Assembly (NCBI GenBank): GCA_963705155.1
Contig: CAVPJC010000006.1
Location: forward strand, 124,001-188,000
DNA length: 64,000 nt
Reading direction: 5' to 3'
Source of the DNA: CAVPJC01 sp963705155
GTDB taxonomy: Bacteria; Chloroflexota; Anaerolineae; Anaerolineales; UBA4823
The notes below the pieces were generated by a model that saw nothing but the letters and a program-made list of their open reading frames with translations, did no database searches and had not been told where the DNA came from. Both the position numbers and the translations under genes were made by a program. Positions within the stretch are counted from its first letter, which is position 1. Each line of letters begins with the position of its first letter. Positions 10,405 to 18,491 of the stretch are shown here, piece by piece.

Positions 10405-10956
10405 TCACAGCATCCATTTTTTCTCAGGAGGATTATCGCCGGTTTCACCGGCGTGCGTCGACTGGTAGATCAATCCCCACAGCCAGTCTTGCAGGTACAG
10501 TTCGATTTCGTTCAGCAGCCCGGCATGCCGGTTCAGCGTCTGCAGCAGGCTGTTAGCATCCTCCAGGTACTGCAGGCAGGCCACCACTTCGGCATCGCCG
10601 CGGATGCCCTGGGCGCGCAGCATCACCAGAAACGCCGCCGGGCTCAGGCGCGCCAGGGTAAGCGGGGTTTGCATCCCCGAGAGGTGCATCCCATAATTTT
10701 TCAGGTCGTCTTCCAGCTTCTGGTACACCTGGTGCCGGTCGGTTTCCAGCTGAGTTTTGCGGGTGGTGAGCTCCTCCAGCACCTCGCGATAGGCGCTCAG
10801 GCTTTGTGGTCCGCTGAGCACCAGGCTCTCGACCAGCTTCTGCATGGGGGCGATTGAGCCTTCGTTCAGGCACTGCGTGAGCACATCACCGGCCTGTAAA
10901 CGCACATAAGCACGTTCTACAAAGGAATACACAGCCCCCAGCGGGTCATCAGCCAT
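10405..10956 (-). CDS. Helical protein of unknown function
   Basis: 183 residues from ATG 10956. The open frame continues upstream, but that part is the shadow of the DUF971 gene. The protein is mostly helical with heptad-like stretches in the middle (REVLEELTTRKTQLETDRHQ) and no membrane segment or signal peptide. It overlaps the end of the DUF971 gene by eight bases and its stop is two bases before the oxidoreductase start. The three genes therefore form one operon. I do not recognise the family. Confidence 0.7.
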   Translation of the reverse strand: MADDPLGAVYSFVERAYVRLQAGDVLTQCLNEGSIAPMQKLVESLVLSGPQSLSAYREVLEELTTRKTQLETDRHQVYQKLEDDLKNYGMHLSGMQTPLTLARLSPAAFLVMLRAQGIRGDAEVVACLQYLEDANSLLQTLNRHAGLLNEIELYLQDWLWGLIYQSTHAGETGDNPPEKKWML

Positions 10957-11302
10957 CGCCAAACTCCGCACGGCACACGGGACACGGGCACAGGACGCGC
11001 AGGTAGTTCCAATTGTAAATACCGAAGTGGTGACCGTCTTCCCAGTGGATGGTAATGGCGTAAGCGCCCACCCGCTCCAGGTTGGTGATGTGCGTGGCCG
11101 GGCTGTCTTCATCAGCCATCTCAAAAACCAGCGGATCAGGATCGGAGCGCATGTTGTCGTGCCCGCCGCGGCATTCAGCGCACGGACAGGCATGCCGCAG
11201 TAAAGCGAACCCGTATACGGCGCTGTGCCCATCGGACCAGGCGATGGTAAGCTGGCGTGTCTGCCGGTTGGCGGTGATTGCGGTGGGTTTGGTATTGTAC
11301 AT
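10949..11302 (-). CDS. DUF971 family protein
   Basis: 117 residues. The pattern LTIAWSDGHSAVYGFALLRHACPCAECRGG, broken here into its parts as W-S/D-G-H near residue 22, L-R-x-x-C-x-C-A-x-C near 34-43 and IHWEDGHHFGIYNWNYLR near 83-100, matches the DUF971 (gamma-butyrobetaine-hydroxylase N-terminal-like) fold. Stand-alone DUF971 proteins often accompany iron-sulfur or cofactor-repair genes; the four cysteines, CPCAEC and CPCPVC, suggest metal binding here. First gene of a three-gene operon, with a promoter at 11326-11354 and an AAAGGA ribosome site before ATG 11302. Confidence 0.8.
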   Translation of the reverse strand: MYNTKPTAITANRQTRQLTIAWSDGHSAVYGFALLRHACPCAECRGGHDNMRSDPDPLVFEMADEDSPATHITNLERVGAYAITIHWEDGHHFGIYNWNYLRVLCPCPVCRAEFGDG

Positions 11303-11325
11303 GCTGAGTCCTTTATCCTTAAATA

Positions 11326-11354
11326 AATATATATCGATTCGCCAGATTTTGCAA
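11326..11354 (-). promoter_or_regulatory. Promoter of the DUF971 operon
   Basis: Read on the minus strand: TTGCAA (11354-11349), 17 bases, then TATATT (11331-11326). The ATG follows 24 bases after the -10 box. The whole segment is unusually AT-rich for its surroundings. Confidence 0.6.
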
Positions 11355-11392
11355 ATAAAATAAACCTGCTCGGGAATAACCTTGCGCCGGGA

Positions 11393-11881
11393 TCAGGGCT
11401 TCTGCACGACCATCAGGAAGTTCGAAACCGCCCAGCCGCGCACATTTTCATCGTAAGGCGCAACCAGATACCACCAGGTATAGCCATCCACCTGGCGTGG
11501 GCCGTCTTTCACCTGGAAGATCTCGGATTCCAGTCCCAGAAAACGTATCTCTGCGTTCAAACCCGGATCGGAGCGAATGCGCAGGCCGTCGCCGCCGGTG
11601 CCGGTAACCTGGACGTACGCATCCAGGGCCAGCTCACCCGGCGGCGGGGAGGGCACGGCTTCAGGGGTTGGAGTGGGGGTGGGAATTACCGCGGTCGGTG
11701 TGGGACTCGGCAGCGGGATGATATTCATCATTGCCGTAGATGGGACGGTCTCCGGTGACGCCGGGCGGGTGATCCACAACCCCAGCAGCAGCGCACAGAA
11801 CAGACCCAGGGCCACCACCACACTCCCGGCGATGACCCATGGACTGAGAAAATACCGCAGCAGGGCACGCCCATCCATCAA
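11393..11881 (-). CDS. Membrane-anchored SH3-like domain protein
   Basis: 162 residues. A membrane helix (about 15-36) is followed by a Pro/Thr-rich linker with PTPTPTP repeats (about 55-80). A C-terminal bacterial SH3-like unit (about 85-162) follows, with VQVTGTGGDGLRIRSDPG, YTWWYLVAPYDENVRGWAV and a closing FLMVV strand. Such domains bind peptidoglycan or other surface polymers in many families. The start could be either of two adjacent ATG codons. It is separated from the ion exchanger gene by 21 bases on the same strand, so co-transcription is possible. No catalytic domain is present. Confidence 0.8.
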   Translation of the reverse strand: MMDGRALLRYFLSPWVIAGSVVVALGLFCALLLGLWITRPASPETVPSTAMMNIIPLPSPTPTAVIPTPTPTPEAVPSPPPGELALDAYVQVTGTGGDGLRIRSDPGLNAEIRFLGLESEIFQVKDGPRQVDGYTWWYLVAPYDENVRGWAVSNFLMVVQKP

Positions 11882-11902
11882 ATTTGCATCCTCACCCCAA
11901 GT

Positions 11903-12988
11903 TTATACCGGAAGCAGGAAGAACGCCAGACCCAGGATGATATACACCGCCAGCAGCTCGGCGCCTTCCAGCCAGTTCGATTCGCCGTCCGATGCAACCA
12001 AGGCGGCAATCATCACACCGGCAATCAGGGCGATCAGCTCGAACTGGTTGAAAATCAGGGTCAACGGATTGCCCATCACCAGGCTGAGAAAAACCAGTAC
12101 GGGAGCCACAAACAGGGCGATTTGCAGGCTGGAGGCCACTGAAATCTCCACGCTCAGTTCCATTTTGTTCTGGCCGGCCACCTGCACCGCCACCATGTGC
12201 TCGGCCACATTGCCAATCAGCGGGATCAGGATGATGCCCAGGAAGAACTCCGAGATGCCCAGCCCCACCACCACCGGTTCCACCGCGCCCACCAGCAGCT
12301 CGCTGAGCAATGCCACGCCGCCCGTGGAAAGCAGCAGCACGATGATTGCCGTGCGCACCGACCACAGCTTCTTGTTGGGAGGATGTGCAGCTTCTTCCAT
12401 CATGGGCGCCAGCGGGCCCTTGTTCAGGAACAGGCTGAACGCCAGGCCCAGCACATACAGGGTGATCATCACGCCCGCCACACCCAGGCTCAGAGCCTCC
12501 ACCTCAAGGCTGTTCTCCGGGCCGATGGAATGGCTGAACAGGGAGGGGATCACCATGGCGACCACGGCCAGGGTCAGCAGGATGGAATTGTTGCTGGCCT
12601 GCTGGCGGTTGAATTTTTGCACCCCGTGGCGCAAACCGCCGTACACCATCGACATGCCCATCACCAGCAGTAAATTCCCCAGGATAGAGCCGGTGATGGA
12701 GGCCTTGACCAGGTCCAACAGGCCTTCGCGGATGGCAAAGATGGTGATGATCAGCTCGGCGGCGTTGCCCAGCGTGGCATTCAAAAGACCACCAATGCGC
12801 GGTCCGGTGTAGTGCGCCAGCGCCTCGGTCGATTCGCCGATATAGCGCGCCATCGGGATGACCCCCAGCGCGGATAAGGCAAACACCCACAGCGGGTCCC
12901 AGTGCAGAAGCTCGGCCAGCACCGCCAGCGGTAAGGCCGCAGTGAGAACATTGATGGGATTTTGGCGAATTATCGTGATTATTTTCAT
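11903..12988 (-). CDS. cax: Calcium/proton exchanger (CaCA family, CAX type)
   Basis: 361 residues with about eleven hydrophobic helices. Both alpha-repeats of the Ca2+/cation antiporter superfamily are visible: GGLLNATLGNAAELIITIFA near residue 65 and GNVAEHMVAVQVAGQNKMEL near 250. Each has the conserved GN-x-x-E motif that binds the ion. An acidic loop splits the two halves. It should export Ca2+ in exchange for protons across the cytoplasmic membrane. ATG 12988 overlaps the stop of the lipid kinase gene by four bases (ATGA), so the two are translationally coupled. Confidence 0.9.
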   Translation of the reverse strand: MKIITIIRQNPINVLTAALPLAVLAELLHWDPLWVFALSALGVIPMARYIGESTEALAHYTGPRIGGLLNATLGNAAELIITIFAIREGLLDLVKASITGSILGNLLLVMGMSMVYGGLRHGVQKFNRQQASNNSILLTLAVVAMVIPSLFSHSIGPENSLEVEALSLGVAGVMITLYVLGLAFSLFLNKGPLAPMMEEAAHPPNKKLWSVRTAIIVLLLSTGGVALLSELLVGAVEPVVVGLGISEFFLGIILIPLIGNVAEHMVAVQVAGQNKMELSVEISVASSLQIALFVAPVLVFLSLVMGNPLTLIFNQFELIALIAGVMIAALVASDGESNWLEGAELLAVYIILGLAFFLLPV

Positions 12989-13959
12989 GCCCGCTCTGCT
13001 CCATGATCATCGAAGGTTAGCAATGGCTGGGGAACCACCTGCGGTACCAGCACATTCAACGACTTTGGCCAAACGCTGAATACCAACGGGGCCGTGATAT
13101 CCACCGGTTCACCATCCAGTTGCACGTAAGCGGGTGAGGCCGATGAGATTGCCAGGGTGCTGAAAGTTCGCTGTTGTACTTTGTCGGAGGTCAGGTGACC
13201 GCCCGAGAACAAATCGATGGCGCGCTGCACCGTATCTCCCAACGTCTCGCCTTCAAAAAGCCACAAATCCATGCGGCCGTCATCCAGGCGTGCCTGCGGC
13301 GAAAGGTTCGCCAGGCCGCCGGCATACAGGTGCACGTTGCTCACCAGCGCCAGGATAAAATGCCCCGCAATCACCTCGCCATCAGCTTCCACCTGCATTT
13401 GCACACCCCGCCAGTAGGCCGCATGCCAGACCACGGAGGCTGCGTACTGCACCACGGCGAAGTTTTTTTCCCAGCGTGGGCGCGGCTCGATGCGGTGAAC
13501 CACAAAGGCATCCAGCCCCAGACCCGCCCACAGCAAGAAAGGCTGCCGGTTGCACAGACCTACGTCGATCCGGCACACTCGTCCGGCTGCCAGCAGGCGG
13601 GCGCTTTCTTCCAACGCCATCCAGCGCGTCCAGGTAAGACCAGGCAGCCCCAGCTCCTGTGCCCACACATTGGCCGTGCCTGCCGGCAGGACTCCCAGGG
13701 CGGTGTCGCTCCCCGCCAGGCCGGTGACCGCCTGGTTGACCGAGCCATCGCCGCCCGCCACCAGGAAATAATCCACCCCCTGCGCGGCTGCCTGGCTGGC
13801 CAGGCGGTATATGTGCTGGCTGTCTTGAGACTGCTCCAATTGCACCTGCCAGCCGGCCTTCTGCAGCACCACCGCAGCACGCTCGGTGAGCAGTCGGGAT
13901 GGAAAACGCCCGGCAGTGGGATTGTAAACGACCACAGCGCGCGGGTTGGATAAGTGCAT
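12985..13959 (-). CDS. Diacylglycerol/sphingosine kinase family lipid kinase
   Basis: 324 residues. The DAGK catalytic fold is shown by VVVYNPTAGR near residue 10, the nucleotide motif VAGGDGSVNQAVTGL near 82-96, and LGVLPAGTANVWAQELGLP after it. The C-terminal beta-sandwich of the YegS/DgkB family follows (LALVSNVHLYAGGLANLSPQ and the DGRMDLWLF element). It should phosphorylate a membrane lipid such as diacylglycerol. It is the first gene of the pair with cax. The start ATG 13959 faces the start of a plus-strand kinase gene, with a divergent promoter region of about 90 bases between them. Confidence 0.88.
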   Translation of the reverse strand: MHLSNPRAVVVYNPTAGRFPSRLLTERAAVVLQKAGWQVQLEQSQDSQHIYRLASQAAAQGVDYFLVAGGDGSVNQAVTGLAGSDTALGVLPAGTANVWAQELGLPGLTWTRWMALEESARLLAAGRVCRIDVGLCNRQPFLLWAGLGLDAFVVHRIEPRPRWEKNFAVVQYAASVVWHAAYWRGVQMQVEADGEVIAGHFILALVSNVHLYAGGLANLSPQARLDDGRMDLWLFEGETLGDTVQRAIDLFSGGHLTSDKVQQRTFSTLAISSASPAYVQLDGEPVDITAPLVFSVWPKSLNVLVPQVVPQPLLTFDDHGAERA

Positions 13960-14046
13960 CGTTTGATTTTACCCGATCCTGGTGTGACGCGTGACAGATA
14001 TTTTCTTTTCATCGCAAGATTAATAATTTGTATTAGAATTAACCCG

Positions 14047-15159
14047 ATGAATACTCCCAACCTGCTCAACGACCGCTATTTACTCGAAGAACGCCTGGGA
14101 ACGGGCGGCATGGCCGTGGTATACCGGGCGCGTGACCAGATGCTGGAACGCAACGTAGCCATCAAGATCTTGCGGGAAAACTACACCCATGACCCTGATT
14201 TTCAGGAGCGTTTTCGCCAGGAGGCGCGCGCCGCGGCCAATCTTTCCCATCCCAACATCGTCACCGTGCACGATTTCGGGCTGGATGGCGGACGGTTGTT
14301 CATCGTCATGGAACACGTGCCCGGGATGCATCTGAAGACGATCCTGCAGCGACGCGGCCGGCTGCCGGAAGATGAAGCCGTGGCGCTGATGATCCAGGCC
14401 TGTGCAGGAGTAGGCTATGCGCACAGGGCCGGCCTGGTGCACTGCGATATCAAACCCCATAACCTGCTCATCACCCCCGACCGCCGCCTGAAAGTGACCG
14501 ATTTTGGCATCGCCCGGGCCCTCGCTTCCATCCACCCGGATGAAGTCGCCGATATTGTCTGGGGCTCGCCGCAGTATTTCTCACCCGAACAGGCCTCCGG
14601 CGGCGCGCCGTCACCGGCTTCCGATGTCTATTCACTGGGCGTGATCCTGTATGAAATGCTCACCGGGCATCTGCCATTTGAAGCCGAATCGGCCACAGAG
14701 CTGGCGCGCATGCACCGGGATTTGCCTCCACCCTCGCCACGCCAGTATTATCCTGCCATCACGCCTGCCCTGGAACAGGTGCTCTATAAAGTCCTGGCTA
14801 AAGAACCTTCCGCCCGCTACCGCACCGCCGACCAGCTGGGTCGGGTGCTCATCAGCAACCGCCGCGGCGCTGACCAACCGGAGACCATCCCGGCTGAGCC
14901 CTCCGCCAGCGACACCCTGCCGTCTCTCGCTTCCATGGTTGAGACCAGGCCGGCTCAACCTGGGCCGGGGTCGCAGCCGGTAAACGTTCCCGGGGCGGAA
15001 ACCTACCGTTCCCGGCCTGCGCCTGCCGAGTATATTCCACCCACAGACAACCCGCTGAACCTGGATTGGCTGACCATCGGCCTGGCCCTGCTCATGCTCC
15101 TTGCAGTCGGCGGTCTGGTGCCGCTGTACATCTGGGTCGTGTTTCAATTTACCAATTAG
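14047..15159 (+). CDS. Membrane Ser/Thr protein kinase with a non-RD catalytic loop
   Basis: 370 residues. The kinase domain (about 8-270) has GTGGMAVVYRARD, the ATP lysine in VAIKIL, the DFGIAR motif, and SPEQASGG in the P+1 region. The catalytic loop reads HCDIKPHNLL, with Cys where most kinases have Arg (near residue 132), so it is a non-RD kinase and may not need activation-loop phosphorylation. A Pro-rich linker leads to one membrane helix near the end (about 340-362) and only a few outer residues. There is no extracellular sensor domain. ATG 14047 is preferred because the longer frame only adds residues before the kinase fold. Confidence 0.9.
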   Translation: MNTPNLLNDRYLLEERLGTGGMAVVYRARDQMLERNVAIKILRENYTHDPDFQERFRQEARAAANLSHPNIVTVHDFGLDGGRLFIVMEHVPGMHLKTILQRRGRLPEDEAVALMIQACAGVGYAHRAGLVHCDIKPHNLLITPDRRLKVTDFGIARALASIHPDEVADIVWGSPQYFSPEQASGGAPSPASDVYSLGVILYEMLTGHLPFEAESATELARMHRDLPPPSPRQYYPAITPALEQVLYKVLAKEPSARYRTADQLGRVLISNRRGADQPETIPAEPSASDTLPSLASMVETRPAQPGPGSQPVNVPGAETYRSRPAPAEYIPPTDNPLNLDWLTIGLALLMLLAVGGLVPLYIWVVFQFTN

Positions 15160-15220
15160 ACCGGGCTTGCCCTTGCATTAACCCAACCCGGCGATTATCA
15201 TTCTGCTGCCCCGGTTAAAA

Positions 15221-15250
15221 GAAAAATCACGGCCAACGCCGCGATTTTCT
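15221..15250. terminator. Bidirectional terminator between the kinase and rpmB
   Basis: Imperfect hairpin with the stem gaaaaatcacgg / ccgcgattttc around the loop ccaacg. A-rich on the left and T-rich on the right, so it can stop both the kinase transcript (+) and the rpmB transcript (-). Confidence 0.7.
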
Positions 15251-15274
15251 TCCATTGGATGGAACGTATCCGAA

Positions 15275-15457
15275 CTAGCTGGTCTTCACCAGAGTGCGAA
15301 TGCACTTGGCGCACAGCACCTTACGAACCTTGCGCCCTTCTTCCAAGACACTGATCGTCTGTAAGTTGGGACGGAATGTTCTTACTGTAGCCTTTTTGGA
15401 CCAGGGGCGATTGCGACCAAAGGCGGTCTTTTTACCACAATGTGCACACTTAGCCAT
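15275..15457 (-). CDS. rpmB: 50S ribosomal protein L28
   Basis: 60 residues. MAKCAHCGKKTAFGRN at the start and the tail CAKCIRTLVK are diagnostic for bL28, here of the zinc-binding type with two Cys pairs (CxxC at 4-7 and CAKC near the end). ATG 15457 is preceded by GGAAGTGG. The longer open frame upstream is not part of the protein. It is transcribed away from the Asp23/FakA operon, a common arrangement in Gram-positive and Chloroflexota genomes. Confidence 0.95.
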   Translation of the reverse strand: MAKCAHCGKKTAFGRNRPWSKKATVRTFRPNLQTISVLEEGRKVRKVLCAKCIRTLVKTS

Positions 15458-15482
15458 AATTCCACTTCCTTCTGATACAATG

Positions 15483-15500
15483 CAGGCACGCATGTGCCTG
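15483..15500 (-). promoter_or_regulatory. Hairpin in the rpmB 5' leader
   Basis: caggcac and gtgcctg form a perfect seven-pair stem with a four-base loop. It lies between the predicted transcript start (about 15509) and the ribosome site of rpmB. A leader hairpin here could take part in ribosomal-protein feedback; that is inference. Confidence 0.45.
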
Positions 15501-15515
15501 GCTGTTAGCCGCACA

Positions 15516-15544
15516 ATGTTACCACAAGTTTTAATTTAGAACAA
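15516..15544 (-). promoter_or_regulatory. Promoter of rpmB
   Basis: On the minus strand TTGTTC (15544-15539), 17 bases, TAACAT (15521-15516). Predicted start of transcription about 15509, giving a leader of about 50 bases. Confidence 0.6.
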
Positions 15545-15583
15545 GAAGATTTTCAAGATTATCAAGCATTCTTGAGGAAATCC

Positions 15584-15938
15584 ATGACCGGTGAAACGAA
15601 CCCTCTTGGCAGTATCCATGTCTCCCCCCGTGCCATTGCCACTATCGCCTACCATGCCGCCCGTGAAATCTTACGGTGTGGTGGGCCTGGCGCACAAAAA
15701 CCTGGTGAACGGCCTGGCCCAGGCGATCGTCAAAGATCCATCCCACGGGGTGGAGGTGCACTACAACGGCTCCGAAATCAACATCGACATTTACGTCATC
15801 GTCGAGTACGGCACCCGCATCAAATCGGTAGCCTCCAGCGTCAGCAACACCGTGCGTTACCAGGTGGAAAAAGCCCTGGGCCTGCCTGTCAGTCAGGTCA
15901 ATGTGCACGTCCGCGGCCTGCGCATTAGCGAAGAATGA
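15584..15938 (+). CDS. Asp23/Gls24 family protein (one frameshift)
   Basis: About 118 residues. The first part in one frame reads GSIHVSPRAIATIAYHAA, and the second in the next frame reads SYGVVGLAHKNLVNGLAQAI. This is the continuous Asp23 pattern once one base is removed near 15655-15665. The remainder has VEVHYNGSEINIDIYVIVEYG and ends in VNVHVRGLRISEE, also typical. ATG 15584 has GAGG in front. In many bacteria this small protein precedes the FakA-like gene and is thought to act in envelope or lipid homeostasis. The next gene starts 15 bases downstream. Confidence 0.85.
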
Positions 15939-15952
15939 CAGGAGCGGAGTGA

Positions 15953-17641
15953 ATGACACCAGATTCTAAAACGCATACTCCGCCCGGCAGGGCTAAAAAA
16001 TTTCGAGACAAACCTCTGGATGGCCCGGCTCTTAAACGCCTGGTGGAAGCTGGTCTCGCCTGGCTGCGCACCAATCAGCAGCTGGTAAATTCATTGAACG
16101 TCTTCCCGGTCCCCGATGGCGACACTGGCACCAACATGGTGCTGACCATGCAGGCCGCCCTGGATGAAATTAACGGCTCGCCGGAACGCAACTTCGGCAA
16201 AATGGCGCACTCGGTGGCTCATGGAGCGCTGATGGGAGCGCGTGGAAACTCCGGCGTGATCCTTTCGCAGTTGTGGCGCGGCTTTTCACGCGGCGTCGAT
16301 AACCAGGAGTTGCTGGACGCTCCCACCTTGACGCATGCCCTGGCATCTGCCCGCGATACCGCCTACAAAGGCGTGGTGCGCCCGGTGGAAGGCACCATCC
16401 TCACCGTGGCAAAAGATATCGCCGCGGCGGCCGAACAGGCCCTGGCGCACACCACCGACCCGTATGCCGTCCTGGAAATGGTGGTTGAGGCTGCCGACCG
16501 ATCGGTGCAGAATACGCCCGAGCTGCTGCAGGTTCTCAAAGATGCCGGCGTGGTCGATTTGGGCGGCAAAGGTTTGTTTTTCATCCTGGAAGGCATGCTG
16601 CGGTACTCGAAAGGCCAGTCCCTGGATTCTGCGATTACCGCCGTCCAACCGCTGGCTGCCATGGATCTGGAAAACACCCTCGAAACCATTGAGCCAGGCC
16701 AGGATTACGAGGTGGTGGTCGATTTCCGTCCCGCAGCCCCATTGATTCTGGAAGATTTCTACCAGGATCTGGAGACGATGGGCACATCCATCCAGGTAGG
16801 CGAAGGCGATGGCATCTACCGCATGCACATCCACGTGCCCACCGAAAAGTTGTATGCCCCCATCGATTACACTCGTACGCTGGGAACCATCACAAAAGTA
16901 GCCATCGAAAACCTTATCGCCCAGATGGAAGACATCGAGGCTGCCAACCGAGGAGTAAAGCTCACCCTGGCCCCGGTGGAGCCGGGTCAAATTGCGGTGG
17001 TGGCGGTTTCGCCTGGAACCGGCATTTCCAACGTGTTCGCCAGCCTGGGGGTATCGGCTATCGTAGAAGGCGGGCAAACCATGAACCCCTCCACACAGGA
17101 AATTCTGAACGCAACCGAAAACCTGCCCACCGATAAGATCATTGTGCTGCCCAATAACAAAAACATCATCCTGGCTGCCCGGACTGCTGCCGACCTGACC
17201 GTTAAAAAACTGGCTGTCGTTCCCAGCAAGACCGTCCCGCAGGGCGTGGCTGCCATGATGCGCCTGATCCCGGACGGGGATTTTGACCAGGTGGTGGAGG
17301 ACATGATCTCTGCCCTGGATGACGTGGAAACCGGCGAAATCACCACCGCCACGCGCAGCGTGGAAATTGACGGCGTTGAGGTGCAGGAGGGTCAGTGCAT
17401 TGCTCTGCACAACGGAAAACTGGTGTTAGCCGCTGCAACGGTGGAAGCGGCCTGTCTGGGTCTGTTAAAGAAGGCTCACGCCGACCATTTTGAATTAATC
17501 ACCCTCTTTTACGGGGCCAATATCCCCAGGCCGGAAGTCAACCGGATTGCAGATGTCGTCCGCCTTGAGTATCCTGGTCAGGAGATTGAGGTCAAAGAGG
17601 GCGGGCAGCCCCACTACCAGTTTATTGTCGCCATTGAATAA
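15953..17641 (+). CDS. fakA: DAK2-domain fatty-acid kinase-like protein (FakA/YloV)
   Basis: 562 residues. The N-terminal DhaL-like nucleotide-binding domain (about 28-225) has NVFPVPDGDTGTNMVLTM with the Mg-ATP aspartates, and GARGNSGVILSQLWRG. A middle domain and a C-terminal DegV-like fold (FakA_C, with the IIVLPNNKNIILAA signature) follow. FakA proteins phosphorylate fatty acids bound to DegV/FakB carriers for phospholipid synthesis; the DegV gene directly downstream fits that pair. GTGAATGACACC at the start gives ATG 15953 after a GGAGCGGAG ribosome site. Confidence 0.9.
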   Translation: MTPDSKTHTPPGRAKKFRDKPLDGPALKRLVEAGLAWLRTNQQLVNSLNVFPVPDGDTGTNMVLTMQAALDEINGSPERNFGKMAHSVAHGALMGARGNSGVILSQLWRGFSRGVDNQELLDAPTLTHALASARDTAYKGVVRPVEGTILTVAKDIAAAAEQALAHTTDPYAVLEMVVEAADRSVQNTPELLQVLKDAGVVDLGGKGLFFILEGMLRYSKGQSLDSAITAVQPLAAMDLENTLETIEPGQDYEVVVDFRPAAPLILEDFYQDLETMGTSIQVGEGDGIYRMHIHVPTEKLYAPIDYTRTLGTITKVAIENLIAQMEDIEAANRGVKLTLAPVEPGQIAVVAVSPGTGISNVFASLGVSAIVEGGQTMNPSTQEILNATENLPTDKIIVLPNNKNIILAARTAADLTVKKLAVVPSKTVPQGVAAMMRLIPDGDFDQVVEDMISALDDVETGEITTATRSVEIDGVEVQEGQCIALHNGKLVLAAATVEAACLGLLKKAHADHFELITLFYGANIPRPEVNRIADVVRLEYPGQEIEVKEGGQPHYQFIVAIE

Positions 17642-17645
17642 GCTT

Positions 17646-18480
17646 ATGCAGCCCATCGCCATCGTAACCGACAGCACATCGGATTTGCCCGAGGAGCTTG
17701 CAGCCCGCCACGGCGTCCACGTTGTGCCCAACATTCTGGTGATCGATGGTGCAGGCGTGGAAGACGGCAAGGGCATCGGACGCCAGGAGTTTTACGAAAA
17801 ACTGCCCTGGATGAACCCCCTGCCAACCACGGCAACTGCTTCGTCGGGCGTTTACCAGGAGCTCTACGAAATCGCTGCTGCAGGCCGGTTTTAGCCAGGT
17901 GATCTCCATCCACGCCTCCAGCCTGCTCAGCGGAATTTACAATGCCGCCAGCATAGCTGCGCAGGCATTTGACCAGCGCGTGCGTGTGATCGACAGCCAG
18001 AGCATCAGCATCGGCCTGGGCTTCCAGGCGCTGGTTGCGGCTGAAGCAGCCAGCGCCTCCTCGCTCGAAAATATCCTGCACATGCTGGAAGGCCTGCGCA
18101 AGCGCATCCACCTGATTGCCATGCTGGACACGCTGGAATATGTGCGCCGCAGCGGGCGCATCTCTTGGGCGCGTGCCAGGATGGGAGAACTGCTGCACAT
18201 CAAACCCTTCGTTGAAGTGCGCAAAGGTCAGGTGTTGAGCATGGGTGAAACCCGCACACGCCACAAAGGCGTTGCGCGCCTGCTGGAAATGCTGCGCAGC
18301 CTGGGCGCGCTCGAGCGTCTGGCGGTGCTGCATACCAATGCCGAAGCAGACGCCCGGGCTTTCCTGGAGACCCTGCAGGCCGACCTGCCCACCCAGCCGC
18401 TGGTGGTAAATGTCACAACGGTCATCGGGACTCATGCAGGCCCCAATGCTCTGGGCTTTACGGCAGTGGTGCGGTGGTAA
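17646..18480 (+). CDS. DegV family fatty-acid-binding protein (one frameshift)
   Basis: 278 residues after one frame correction near 17880-17890. The start IAIVTDSTSDLPEELA and the later SGVYQELYE and ISIHASSLLSGIYNAA are classic DegV motifs; the last two contain residues that hold the fatty-acid carboxylate. The C-terminal half ends in THAGPNALGFTAV, with the conserved histidine and glycine of the family. It probably presents fatty acids to the FakA-like kinase encoded five bases upstream. The first frame ends at a TAG shortly after AAAGRF; the continuous family sequence shows that this is an indel. Confidence 0.9.
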
Positions 18481-18491
18481 AATAACACCCT

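Noticed and set aside
11577..12812. 411-codon plus-strand frame opposite the Ca2+/H+ exchanger
   Set aside because: Ser- and Arg-rich translation typical of an antisense frame; the exchanger motifs are on the minus strand.
16286..17410. Minus-strand frame opposite the FakA-like gene
   Set aside because: Antisense shadow of a gene with full family motifs on the plus strand.
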